64,000 nucleotides of DNA from Arsenophonus sp045399315 (GCA_045399315.1 DAYVGO010000032.1:1-64000), one strand, 5' to 3'; numbered from the stretch's first letter, positions 29,795 through 39,476 are shown. Numbers and translations are program-made. Notes: a model not told the origin generated them from the sequence alone.

Positions 29795-30448
29795 ATGACA
29801 GAAAAAATTCAGTTGGATATTGCTAACTCTAGACGAGAATATACTAAAGGAGGATTGAGACGCAAAGATTTAACCAACGAACCTTTGGTTTTATTTGAAC
29901 GTTGGTTAAAACAGGCTTATGAAGTAAAATTTGCCGATCCGACAGCAATGTGTGTTGCGACGGTCGATAGTGATGGACAGCCATATCAACGAATAGTATT
30001 ACTAAAACATTACGATAATGATGGGTTAATATTTTATACCAATTTATCTAGTCGTAAGGCACAACATATTGCCCATAATAACAAGGTCAGTTTGTTATTT
30101 CCCTGGTATCAACTAGAGCGTCAGGTTTGTTTCCTAGGTGAAGCAAAAAAACTCTCTCCACTGGAAGTAATAAAATATTTTCATAGTCGACCAAAAGATA
30201 GTCAAATAGCGGCCTGGGTTTCTCAGCAATCAGCAAAAATTTCTGCTCGAAGCATTTTAGAAAATAAATTTTTTGAATTAAAACAAAAATTTAAAAATGG
30301 TGAAATTCCTTTACCCAGTTTTTGGGGGGGATACCGTGTCAAATTTGATAGTGTTGAATTTTGGCAAGGTGGTACTAAGCGGTTACATGATCGATTTTTG
30401 TATCAATGGCAACATGATCATTGGCAAATTGATCGACTGGCTCCTTAA
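29795..30448 (+). CDS. pdxH: Pyridoxamine 5'-phosphate oxidase PdxH
   Basis: FMN-dependent enzyme that oxidises PNP or PMP to PLP, the cofactor of SufS among others. Motifs include RREYTKGGLRRKDL, QRIVLLKHYDNDGLIFYTN, SRKAQHIAHN, FHSRPKDSQIAAWVS, and the C-terminal WQGGTKRLHDRFLY with Arg and His at the active site. The frame is open from 29732, which lies inside the anmK remnant. The ATG at 29795 gives 217 residues, against 218 in E. coli. Intact. Confidence 0.95.
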   Translation: MTEKIQLDIANSRREYTKGGLRRKDLTNEPLVLFERWLKQAYEVKFADPTAMCVATVDSDGQPYQRIVLLKHYDNDGLIFYTNLSSRKAQHIAHNNKVSLLFPWYQLERQVCFLGEAKKLSPLEVIKYFHSRPKDSQIAAWVSQQSAKISARSILENKFFELKQKFKNGEIPLPSFWGGYRVKFDSVEFWQGGTKRLHDRFLYQWQHDHWQIDRLAP

Positions 30449-30563
30449 GCAGAAAAAATGATTTTTAACTGGCACTTATTTGACTAGCGTTTTATTCTAT
30501 TACGCTTATTCATATTACATTTATCCATAAAATAGACGAAATAAAAAATTGATGGAGTCATCA

Positions 30564-31838
30564 ATGTTTAGCAAGAACTTAATTGAACAATTGCAAGAGC
30601 GGGGATTAATTGCCCAGTTGACGGATGAAAAGGCATTAATAGAGAAACTCTCACAAGGATCAGTGATTCTCTATTGTGGATTTGATCCTACCGCTGATAG
30701 CTTGCACTTAGGACATTTGGTTCCTTTGCTATGTTTAAAGCGTTTCCAGCAAATGGGGCATAAACCAATTGTGTTAGTTGGTGGAGCCACGGGCTTAATT
30801 GGTGATCCCAGTTTTAAAGCCACTGAGCGTAAATTAAACACCACCGAAATTGTACAACAATGGGTAGAAAAAATCCGTCAACAGGTTGCACCATTTCTTA
30901 ATTTTGATTGTGGTGAAAATAGTGCCAAGGTAGTTAATAACTATGATTGGTTTGGTCAAATGGATGTATTGACCTTTTTACGGGATATTGGCAAACATTT
31001 TTCTGTTAATCAAATGATCAATAAAGAAGCCGTAAAACAACGTCTTGATCGCGATGATGCCGGTATTTCTTTTACTGAATTCTCCTATAATTTGCTCCAG
31101 TCATATGATTTTGCCAAGCTTAATCATGAACATAATGTCGAATTACAGATAGGCGGATCTGATCAATGGGGCAATATTACTTCAGGCATTAATCTCACCC
31201 GTCGTCTGCATCAAAAACAAGTTTTTGGTCTAACGGTGCCTTTAATTGCTAAGTCTGATGGCACTAAATTCGGTAAGACAGAAGCAGGTGCTGTTTGGTT
31301 AGATCCGCAAAAAACCAGTCCATATAAGTTTTATCAATTTTGGGTCAACACTGCTGATGCGGATGTTTATCGTTTCCTTAAATTTTTTACTTTCATGCCA
31401 ATTAAGGAAATCGATGCCTTGCAAGAAGAAGAGCAAAATAGAGGTAAGGCACCAAGAGTTCAGTATGTTTTAGCGGAAAAAGTAACCCAGCTAGTACATG
31501 GCGATGATGGTTTACAGGCGGCTAAACGCATCACGGAAAGTTTGTTTTCCAACACAATTGACGCCTTAACGGCAACTGATTTTGCCCAATTAGCGCAAGA
31601 TGGTGTACCGATGATTAAATTGAATTCAGGTGCTGATTTACAGCAAGCATTAGTTGAGGCGAGACTGGTTCCTTCACGCGGACAAGCCAGAACTATGATC
31701 ACCTCTAATGCGGTAGCGATTAATGGTAATAAATGTGCTGATGCTGAGTATATTTTTACTGCTGAAGATCGTCTATTTGGTCGTTATTCTTTGATTAGGC
31801 GGGGTAAAAAACATTACTGTTTGATCGATTGGCAATGA
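30564..31838 (+). CDS. tyrS: Tyrosyl-tRNA synthetase
   Basis: Class I synthetase for tRNA-Tyr. It has LHLGHLVPLL (HIGH motif), GGSDQWGNI for tyrosine and tRNA binding, and KFGKT (KMSKS-type). A C-terminal S4 RNA-binding domain includes PSRGQARTMI. Open from 30549, but GATGGAG precedes the ATG at 30564 and that start gives 424 residues, exactly E. coli. Intact between pdxH and the dead pdxY. Confidence 0.96.
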   Translation: MFSKNLIEQLQERGLIAQLTDEKALIEKLSQGSVILYCGFDPTADSLHLGHLVPLLCLKRFQQMGHKPIVLVGGATGLIGDPSFKATERKLNTTEIVQQWVEKIRQQVAPFLNFDCGENSAKVVNNYDWFGQMDVLTFLRDIGKHFSVNQMINKEAVKQRLDRDDAGISFTEFSYNLLQSYDFAKLNHEHNVELQIGGSDQWGNITSGINLTRRLHQKQVFGLTVPLIAKSDGTKFGKTEAGAVWLDPQKTSPYKFYQFWVNTADADVYRFLKFFTFMPIKEIDALQEEEQNRGKAPRVQYVLAEKVTQLVHGDDGLQAAKRITESLFSNTIDALTATDFAQLAQDGVPMIKLNSGADLQQALVEARLVPSRGQARTMITSNAVAINGNKCADAEYIFTAEDRLFGRYSLIRRGKKHYCLIDWQ

Positions 31839-32005
31839 TTGGTTAGCGGCCGGGTAAATGAGCTCATGTTAATGCTTATCTAACAATAGCAATTAACTTT
31901 ATTTGTCTTGATTGGATTAATTATTAAAGTATTAATCGATTGGCTAGTTAACAATGATTTTGTCTTATAATAAAAAAATATCATTAAAAATAAAATGAGT
32001 GGTAA

Positions 32006-32866
32006 ATGAAAAGCGTTCTTTTAATTCAGTCAGATATGGTTTTTGGGCATGCAGGTAATAGTGCTGCGGTTTTTCCTATGCGACGTATGGGAATTGATGT
32101 CTAGTCGCTAAATACAGTTCAATTTTCTAATCATACGCAATATCCACAATGAACAGGTAGTATTATGGCTGCGGAACATTTAACGAATATTGTTAATGGT
32201 ATTAGCAAAATCCAGCAATTAAAACAATGTGATGTGGTTCTAACGGGTTATATTGGGTCTGCTGAGCAAGGTAAAGCCATTGTTGAAATCGTTAGACAAA
32301 TAAAAACAATTAATCCTGCTGCTTGGTATTTTTATGATCCGGTAATGGGGCATGCCGAAAAAGGCTGCATTGTCGCTCCTGGTGTGGCTGAATTCTTATG
32401 TCATGAGGCTTTACCTGTTTGCGATATAATGGCACCTAATTTATTAGAGTTTGAAACCTTAGTTGGAAAAACTATTATTAATGTTGAGCAAGCTTTATCC
32501 ACAGCCAGAAAATTATGACAAAAAGGACCTAAAACAATTTTAGTAAAACATCTTAGTCGCGCCGGTTATCATGCTGACTGTTTTGAGATGCTGTTAGTGA
32601 CACAGGAACATTGCTAGCATATCAGGCGCCTACTGATTGATTTTGGTGACAAGCAACCGGTGGGAGTTGGTGATCTTACCAGCGGCTTAATTCTAGTCAA
32701 TTTATTAAAAGGTGAGTGTTTAGCCAATGCATTAGAGCATGTAGCAGCAGTTTATGAAGTTACGCTAACAACCAAAGCAATGAAAAAATATGAATTACAA
32801 TTGGTTGCTGCACAGCATAAGATGGTAAATCCTGCTCATCACTTTAAAGCTGTACAGCTTGATTAA
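32006..32866 (+). pseudogene. pdxY: pdxY, pyridoxal kinase 2, inactivated by nonsense codons
   Basis: The full gene remains in one frame (287 codons including the stop; E. coli 287 residues) with no net frameshift, but four in-frame stops. TAG follows MGIDV (Trp in E. coli), TGA follows HTQYPQ (Trp), TGA follows TARKL, and TAG follows QEHC (Trp). Conserved parts persist: SDMVFGHAGNSAAVFPMRRMG, GSAEQGKAI, YDPVMGHAEKGCIVAPGV, ILVKHLSRAG and PVGVGDLTSGL. Vitamin B6 salvage would need PdxK from elsewhere, with PdxH downstream. Confidence 0.93.
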
Positions 32867-32933
32867 CTGTTTTAGCGAATAATATTGCTATTCAAGCTAA
32901 TGTAAACTTGAAGAGCAAACCGAAAGCGAAAAT

Positions 32934-33543
32934 TTAAACTAAACCTTCCGTATTTAATACTTCTTGCACACTATTACGTGGCTTGATCCTTTCTGCAATA
33001 TAATATTGTAGATGTTGATATTGGTTAAGATCAACATTAACCACTGCTGCTCAACGATAGAGGGTAAATAAGCATCAGCAATGGTAAGGTGCTCACCGGC
33101 AATAAATTTACTCTTGGCTAATAAATTCTCCATGTAACTGAATTTGTGATCAATAATTTTATCGCGATTGCATGGTAATTGTCGGGCGTTAAAGGTGAAA
33201 AGAGCAGGTTAAAACCTTTATGTAGCTCTGTGGCAATATAGTTAACTAATTCTAATTGATGTTAACGTTGTAGAGTGCCTGGTGGGGCGATCAATTTATC
33301 GTTTGCGCCAGCGGCTTGATCAGTAATATATTGTAAAATAATGGCATTTTCAGTCAAAATATCATGATTATCTAGCTGTAAAACCGGCATCTGGCCTTTA
33401 GGGTTAATAGTATAAAAATCAATGTTTTTTTCGGTACGTTTTTTCTTTAGATCAACTCGTTCAATACTAAAATCTAAGCCGGTTTCTCTTAATATGATGT
33501 GAAGAGCAAGTGAGCAAGCACCAGCAGAATAGTAGAATTTCAT
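32934..33543 (-). pseudogene. gstA: gstA, glutathione S-transferase, inactivated
   Basis: The N-terminal thioredoxin-like domain is intact as a 93-codon frame: FYYSAGACSLALHIILRETG with the catalytic Ser/Cys region, NPKGQMPVLQLDNHDILTENAIILQYI. After PGTLQR a stop follows. Then LVNYIATELHKGFNLLFSP appears in another frame, and later the family end (YYIAERIKPRNSVQEVLNTEGLV). Several indels break the helical C-terminal domain. It lies next to pdxY as in E. coli. Confidence 0.9.
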
Positions 33544-33708
33544 AATAACATTCCTTCGGATTTGAGCGGATTTATTACTATTAAAATAACAGCATAGTCG
33601 TTACTAAAGATTTTATTTATTTCTTTTATGTATAAAAAAAATACCAGGAAAGGTGGCAGAAGGGAAATGCTGCCAATATCTGCAGCTTTTAGATGAAGAA
33701 TAAATAGA

Positions 33709-33881
33709 TCAGGCTTCGCTGGTGAGATCTTTAACTTGTTTAGTTGGGCTATTTTTTTGTACTGCGGTTTTAGTTTTATACATCTCACTGGTAGCTATGA
33801 CTTCATGATTAGCGGCTTTTAACACAAAATAGTATGACTGTTCAGTTTTTTTGCTATTTTTTTGATTTCATAGTAACCCAT
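33709..33881 (-). pseudogene. DUF1508 (YegP-like) small gene, frameshifted
   Basis: It reads MGYYEIKKIAKK, then after an A-tract slip (AAAAAAA) TEQSYYFVLKAANHEVIATSEMYKTKTAVQ...KQVKDLTSEA-stop. The FxFxLKAANxxxIxxSxMY pattern is that of the DUF1508 repeat found in YegP. Only about one repeat remains of the usual two. A one-base change in the A run would restore a frame of about 57 codons, so a real short gene with slippage or a sequencing error is possible. Function of the family is unknown. Confidence 0.55.
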
Positions 33882-34237
33882 GAGTGCTCCTATTTATTGA
33901 AAAAATGCTAATAACTTATTGAATATAGATGACATTTTAATAACCTTAGCACTCTAGAGTATATTAATTTAAACATAATTAAATATAGAAGTAGTTTGAA
34001 CATTTATCAAATTTATAGATAGTTAGATGAAAATAATATGATTATTATTCAGCTTAACCAGCATAACGAAAATTATTTGTTATTTTGTAAAATATTAAAT
34101 TAAATATTATATGTCTATTGTATGATATGTAATTTATATAAAGTAATTATTATTAGTATTTGAAAGTAATCTAATATTTATTTTTTTAGGTAATTTATAA
34201 TTGTTATTGGAAATATATAAAATACTAGGGAATAAAA
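33882..34237. other. AT-rich leader of the effector-like island
   Basis: About 350 very AT-rich bases without a gene. TGGAAATATATAAAATA at 34208-34224, just before the next start, is repeated exactly at 35943-35959 before the second island gene, so it probably belongs to a duplicated leader. Confidence 0.5.
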
Positions 34238-35504
34238 ATGCATACTGTAAAAATTAGAAATAATAATTTTGAATTAATAAAATTAATGGGTCAAAATGAT
34301 AAATCAACAGGCTATGCTAAAACATGTCAATCTATTATTTATATTAAAGGAATTCAAAACACAATAAATAATGTAAAAACGGATTATAGTGAATTGGCTA
34401 GTGAAAAAAATATAGTTTCAACTAAAGCTAATTTTTCTACTTTTCTTAGCTACTTACGTAACATTTTTATTGGGTTCGGCCAGTAAAACAAACACAATAG
34501 ATAAATTGAATTCATCTGATAACATCAAGTTAACCGATTGTTGGCAAGCAACACATATTCAAGCAGAAAATTTATATTTGGTGCCTATTGATGCAATCGA
34601 AAAAGAAATACATGCTGATGGCGAAATTTCTGTTAATGCTGTTGCACAAGAGATACACATTTATGACGAAGTTTACTGTGCTATCGATGAAAAAGAGATA
34701 CATATTTATGAAGAAATTCCTAATGATGTTAGTAATATAAAAATTAATGATAGAATTAGCGAAAAAAATTTAGACTTAACTATAAATAATACGCTTTCTG
34801 ACTTAGAAAAGCGCATTTTTACTAAAGTAAAACAAAATGAAATAAACACATTGGTCGAACAAACTTTTCCTCAGTCGAAGTCAATTGTTTCACGTATTTT
34901 TACCGCTATAAGTGATATTCTTTTTGGTTCAAAAATTAAATCAGAGATAGAGATAATGAAGCCAGCTGACTTGGTAGCTTATGCGATGCGGATTAATATA
35001 GAGAGGATTTGTCATACGTTAAATCAACATATAACAAACGGTAAAGTTGATGGTATTTTCCGAGAAGTACCTAACAGTAAGATCTACAATAAAGATAATT
35101 AGGCTCAACTTGTTACGGTGTTTAATAGTGATGAATATCATTCTAATCCTATAGCACTGGCATGGATGATAAAATTATATATGGCTGAAAATTTACCTAA
35201 GATAACTATCAGTAAATTTAATGATATTAACAATCAAGATGAATTTAATTGTCTAATTGATAATAAAATTAACCAATTAACTGATTTTGAAATGAGGAAA
35301 ACCATCAATAATTGTTTTGCTATTCTAACAAAGGAATTAAATTTAGCTGAACAATTAAAATCAAATAAAGAAGATAATACCGAAATAAAATTAACCTGGG
35401 ATAGTGTTATTGGTTCAATGTTAACCGCTTTTATTGAAAAAAAGGAAGATCCTATAGTTGAATTTAATTTTTTACGAGATAATCGAAGTAAATTATTCAA
35501 ATAA
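34238..35504 (+). pseudogene. RhoGAP-like effector candidate, copy 1 (disrupted)
   Basis: Not a chromosomal core gene. Frame A (34238-34486) encodes MHTVKIRNNNFELIKLMG...LSYLRNIFIGFG. Frame B (34470-35504) encodes the rest with one TAG at 35100-35102. Frame B holds three repeats at residues 44-84 (EKEIHADGEIS, AQEIHIYDEVY, EKEIHIYEEIP). It then has a RhoGAP-like domain: KVDGIFREVPNSK with a likely arginine finger (R198), ALAWMIKLYMAENLPKITI, and after a helix IKLTWDSVIGSMLTAF. RhoGAP proteins switch off eukaryotic Rho GTPases, so a host-directed, secreted role is inferred. The frameshift and stop suggest decay. Confidence 0.55.
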
Positions 35505-35938
35505 TATGGAAAAATTTATTATTAACACCTATTAATAAATATATAATTAAGAGTCAACTAATATAAATCATATTATTAATAACTGATCGTTTTGTTAGAA
35601 ATATTTATTAACGAATTTAATATAAATCCTTATATTGATATTTCAGTTATATTATTAATCATTGCAATATTTTTATTGTCCTTAGTATAGGAGTAAATTA
35701 ATAAAATATCAATATAATTATTTATTTTGTATTAATTAAATAACGTTCTATTACAATAATGTTACTAATGTTATTTGTGGTTGTATTGAATATTGACCTA
35801 ATGAAATAAATTTATTATATAAATATTTATTTATCTACAGATAATATATTTATAGTTTATAAAAAGTTAGATGATTATTTAGTAAATAATATAAAAGCTG
35901 AATTTGGTATTTATACTATTTAATGATATTTACAATTC
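35505..35938. other. AT-rich gap inside the island
   Basis: About 430 bases, extremely AT-rich, with no coding potential that I can see. The repeat of the leader motif begins just past its end, at 35943. Confidence 0.5.
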
Positions 35939-35974
35939 TTGGTGGAAATATATAAAATAAATAAAGGAGTTAAA

Positions 35975-36630
35975 ATGCGCTTAGATAGTTTTGTCAACAC
36001 CAAGAATATTGACGCAACATGGACTAAAAGTAACTCAATTGTCTCAACAATTCAGAAAAGCTTTATTAATTCTGTAAAACAGTTAGTAAATAATTTAACC
36101 AAGGTAAAAATAGTTCATGTGAATTTGGTTGAATATGAGATAACTCATTTCAATATTCATCTTATTCAACTGAACCGATGAAATTTCCAGCTGAATTGTG
36201 TAAAGTTAATTCAGTTCCGTCAGAAGGGATGACATTAACTAGCGAAAAATTGCCCGTGTTTTCACGCTCAATTTCAGTGGAATTAGAAACTACCTATTTT
36301 AGATAAAATTGAGCAGAATGCTAGCGGAGCACTCAGAGTGTAGTTGAACAAGCTAAATTTGATATTTTAATTAACGAGAAAATTAATACTATTGGCTCAG
36401 AGGAAACACAAAATAATCTGAAAGCTTGCTTTGCTTCAATCGCAGAAGCGTTGTGTTTAATTGAGCGTGATCAGGATATTAAAGACTTAACAAAATCGAG
36501 TGTTGTGACATCAATGTTACCTAGGATCATTGATATAACGGCGCTATCGCCTGTAAACTTGCTGAGTTATACAGCAAAAACCTCCATGATCACTGATCAT
36601 ATGGCAAATTATCTCACTAGTCATTATTAG
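35975..36630 (+). pseudogene. RhoGAP-like effector candidate, copy 2 (degraded)
   Basis: A second, shorter copy. After AAAGGAG it begins MRLDSFVNTKNIDATWTKSNSIVSTIQKSF and stops at 36181. A shifted frame reads MKFPAELCKVNSVPSEGMTLT...VELETTYFR and stops near 36305. The end (EQAKFDILINEKINTIGSEETQNNLKACFASIAEALCLIERDQDIKDLTKSSVVTSMLPRII) aligns with the last third of copy 1 (NQDEFNCLIDNKINQLTDFEMRKTINNCFAILTKELNLAEQ...). The part with the arginine finger is missing. It is clearly dead and related to copy 1. Confidence 0.5.
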
Positions 36631-36641
36631 TCTATCTAGCT

Positions 36642-36701
36642 AAAAATAACAGCCCACCTTTAAATGATACTATTGATAAATGAATAGGTTATGGTGGGCT
36701 G
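36642..36701 (-). terminator. fabI terminator
   Basis: The inverted repeat CAGCCCACC...GGTGGGCTG (9 bp, loop 34) lies just past the fabI stop. On the minus strand it is followed by TTATTTTTA. Confidence 0.65.
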
Positions 36702-36710
36702 ATTAGCCTA

Positions 36711-37502
36711 TTAAGCCTTTAACTCAAGTTCATTCATCGTAGTGATATTGAATCCACCGTCAACGTGCAAAATTTCACCCGTGACGCCAGCTGATAAATC
36801 AGAGCATAGAAAAGCGGCACAATTGCCAACATCTTCAGTTGTCACCGTGCGACGAATAGGAGTTACTGATTCACAATGTGATAGCATTTTACGAAAATCT
36901 TTAATACCCAATGCTGCTAAAGTCCGGATTGGGCCGGCTGAAATGCCGTTAACTCGAATAGCTTGTGGCCCCAGTGCATTAGCCATATAACGAACATTTG
37001 CTTCAAGTGAGGCTTTTGCCAATCCCATAATATTATAGTTAGGAATAGCACGCTCAGCTCCTAAATAGGTCAAGGTAACCAGAGCAGAATTAGGATTTAA
37101 CATACTTCGGCAAGCTTTTGCTAGCGCAACGAAACTATATGAACTTATATCATGAGCAATTCGGGAACCCTCGCGTGTAACGGCATCGACATAATCACCG
37201 CCAAGTTGATCAGCAGGGGCATAAGCAATTGAATGCACAAAACCATCAAATTTTGGCCATACTTTCGCCAGTTTGGCAAATAGGGTTTCGATACTTTTAT
37301 CGGAAGCTACATCACAGGGCAAAACAATATGCGAGCCAAAGTCGTTTGCCATCTCTTCCACTCGTGATTTCAGTTTATCACCTTGATAACTGAAGGCTAG
37401 TTCTGCGCCTTGTTGCTGCATTGCTTGTGCAATACCATGAGCAATAGATAGTTTACTAGCTAAGCCAGTGATCAGAATGTGCTTGCCGCTCATAAAGCCC
37501 AT
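36711..37502 (-). CDS. fabI: Enoyl-ACP reductase FabI
   Basis: NADH-dependent reductase of the last step in each fatty acid elongation cycle. It opens MGFMSGKHILITGLASKLSIAHGIAQAM. The catalytic Tyr-X6-Lys is in NYNIMGLAKASLEANVRYMA, and VTLTYLGAERAIPN precedes it. The glycine-rich loop ISAGPIRTLAA is intact. The 263 residues compare with 262 in E. coli. It lies downstream of the sap operon in conserved order. Confidence 0.97.
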   Translation of the reverse strand: MGFMSGKHILITGLASKLSIAHGIAQAMQQQGAELAFSYQGDKLKSRVEEMANDFGSHIVLPCDVASDKSIETLFAKLAKVWPKFDGFVHSIAYAPADQLGGDYVDAVTREGSRIAHDISSYSFVALAKACRSMLNPNSALVTLTYLGAERAIPNYNIMGLAKASLEANVRYMANALGPQAIRVNGISAGPIRTLAALGIKDFRKMLSHCESVTPIRRTVTTEDVGNCAAFLCSDLSAGVTGEILHVDGGFNITTMNELELKA

Positions 37503-37674
37503 AAGCTGTATCCTTGTAAATTTTCAAATAATAACGCTAATGTACACAGCATAAATTATCTATTGTAGATGGTATTTATGCATTATTTTGTTGATAAACG
37601 GTAGAAAGTTTATCATGCTAGAAGAAAATATGTTATATTACCTTGCTGATCCGATCAGTTTTTGCTGCTTCGTT

Positions 37675-38484
37675 TTAAGAAATATCTTGCCGCCAAGCTT
37701 CAGCAGATAAAAGCTCACCAAAATGGCTAGCAATTAAACGCCGGGTAACTTCATGTAAAGGCGAAGCAAGTACTTCAGCAGTATTACCTCTCTCGACCAC
37801 CATACCATTATCCATTACCAATACTTTATCGCTAATATGTTTCATCATGCCAAGATGTTGAGTAACATAAATATAGGAAATACCTTGCTTTTCTTGTAAT
37901 TCAAGCATCAAATTGATGATTTGTGAACGCATCATCATATCTAATGAAGCCAGAGCTTCATCGGCAATAATAATCTCAGGTTGTAGGATCAATGCTCTGG
38001 CCAGTGCTACTCGCTGTTTTTGCCCGGCTGCTAACATATGAGGATAATATCCGGCATGATCAGGTAATAGCCCCACTTGACGAAGGGTTTGCTCTATACG
38101 CTCTTCACGTTCGTAAACAGACAGGGAGGTATTTAAAATTAAGGGGATCTCAAGAATTTGCCCGATCCGCTGTCTAGGGGTTAAAGAAATACTTGGATCC
38201 TGAAATATCATACGTATGCGTTGACTACGATAGCTATAATCGCCAAAGTTAAGTTTATGACCATTAATAAAAATTTCACCGTCACTAGGTTCGATGACAC
38301 CAGATAACATACGGGCAAGGGTTGATTTACCCGAGCCATTGGCGCCAATAATGGCCAAGGTTTCTCCAGCTCTTAAGCTAAAGCTTAAAGGTTTTACTGC
38401 TTCTAATAGCTGAGTTTGAAATAAACCAGTGCGATCCCGAAAGGTCTTAGTCAGATTTTTTACAGCCAGTAGCGGAGTTGTCAT
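37675..38484 (-). CDS. sapF: SapF, ABC transporter ATPase
   Basis: Second ATPase of the SapABCDF system. Walker A is GANGSGKST, the signature region reads HMLAAGQKQRVALARAL and Walker B IIIADEALASLD. The LSGGQ motif is altered to LAAGQ, a normal variant in this subfamily. The 269 residues match E. coli (268). The start overlaps sapD by four bases. In E. coli SapBCDF exports putrescine; in pathogens Sap confers resistance to antimicrobial peptides. Confidence 0.94.
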   Translation of the reverse strand: MTTPLLAVKNLTKTFRDRTGLFQTQLLEAVKPLSFSLRAGETLAIIGANGSGKSTLARMLSGVIEPSDGEIFINGHKLNFGDYSYRSQRIRMIFQDPSISLTPRQRIGQILEIPLILNTSLSVYEREERIEQTLRQVGLLPDHAGYYPHMLAAGQKQRVALARALILQPEIIIADEALASLDMMMRSQIINLMLELQEKQGISYIYVTQHLGMMKHISDKVLVMDNGMVVERGNTAEVLASPLHEVTRRLIASHFGELLSAEAWRQDIS

Positions 38485-39476
38485 GGTGTTTCCCCCATGT
38501 TAAGAGGAAAATGGCAAGCAAAGGCCCGATTTTTAATGATACGTAATGGCGGTGTTATAATACATGTTTTTTGTGCATATGGACAACGGGGACCCAGACG
38601 ACAGCCGATCGGTAGATGCTCTAAAGAAGGGATCGCGCCAGGTAGTGTATTTAGGCGACTTTTATGGAGAAGCGGACTGCCAAAATCTGGCACTGCACGT
38701 ATCAAAGCTTGAGTATAAGGATGATGAGGACGGCTCAATAGTTCTTCAGGTGTTGCACTTTCAACTGTTTGACCGCAATAGAGTACACTAATACGATCAA
38801 CCAGTTTACTCATCATTTGTATATCATGACTAATTAGTAGAATTGTCATATTATTGTTTTGATTTAATCTATCAAGCAGGCGAAATATTTGAGCTTGGGT
38901 AGTGGATTCCATCGCATTGGTTGGTTCGTCTGCGATAAGTAACCGTGGTTGATTTGCCAACGCAATAGCTATCATCACTTTTTGACATTCACCTTCTGTC
39001 AGTTCATAAGGATAGCTATACATAATATTATCGTGATCTTTAATTCCAACTCGATGGAGTAATTCAATCGCTCGTCGCCTACGCCAGCTAAATCGTTCCC
39101 ACCAGTGGCCTTTGAAAGTCCATTGTGGTATTGATTGAATAAGTTGTTTGCCAATATTTTCAGCGGGATCTAAGCAAGACTGAGGTTCTTGAAAAATCAT
39201 TGAAATATTATGCCCTATCACTCTGCGCCGTTGACGTGCTGCGAGCTTCAGCAGATCAATATCAAGAAAATAAAAACGATCGGCAGTAACCTTTAAGTTG
39301 TCTTTAGTCACGCCACAAATAGCTTTAGCAATTAAACTCTTACCTGATCCGGATTCACCGGCTAAGCCCCGAATTTCGCCTTCATTTAACTGTAAGGAGA
39401 TATTGTCAACCGCTTTTACCGGCCCTTTTGCGGTCATAAATTCAATTGTGAGGTTACGGATATCTAATAATGGCAT
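38481..39476 (-). CDS. sapD: SapD, ABC transporter ATPase
   Basis: First ATPase of the Sap transporter, of the oligopeptide type. Walker A is GESGSGKSLIAKAI, the signature is YELTEGECQKVMIAIAL and Walker B is RLLIADEPTNAME. A C-terminal Cys-rich tail (CRLGPRCPYAQKTCI...FACHFP) is typical of Opp/Dpp ATPases. 331 residues. It overlaps sapC by one base and sapF by four, so the genes are translated as a unit. Confidence 0.95.
   Translation of the reverse strand: MPLLDIRNLTIEFMTAKGPVKAVDNISLQLNEGEIRGLAGESGSGKSLIAKAICGVTKDNLKVTADRFYFLDIDLLKLAARQRRRVIGHNISMIFQEPQSCLDPAENIGKQLIQSIPQWTFKGHWWERFSWRRRRAIELLHRVGIKDHDNIMYSYPYELTEGECQKVMIAIALANQPRLLIADEPTNAMESTTQAQIFRLLDRLNQNNNMTILLISHDIQMMSKLVDRISVLYCGQTVESATPEELLSRPHHPYTQALIRAVPDFGSPLLHKSRLNTLPGAIPSLEHLPIGCRLGPRCPYAQKTCIITPPLRIIKNRAFACHFPLNMGETP

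Noticed and set aside
33540..33788. Minus-strand frame of 82 codons overlapping gstA and the DUF1508 gene
   Set aside because: It overlaps two recognisable gene remnants in other frames and has no ribosome site or known domain.
38497..38791. Two plus-strand frames inside sapD
   Set aside because: They are shadows of the intact sapD gene on the other strand.
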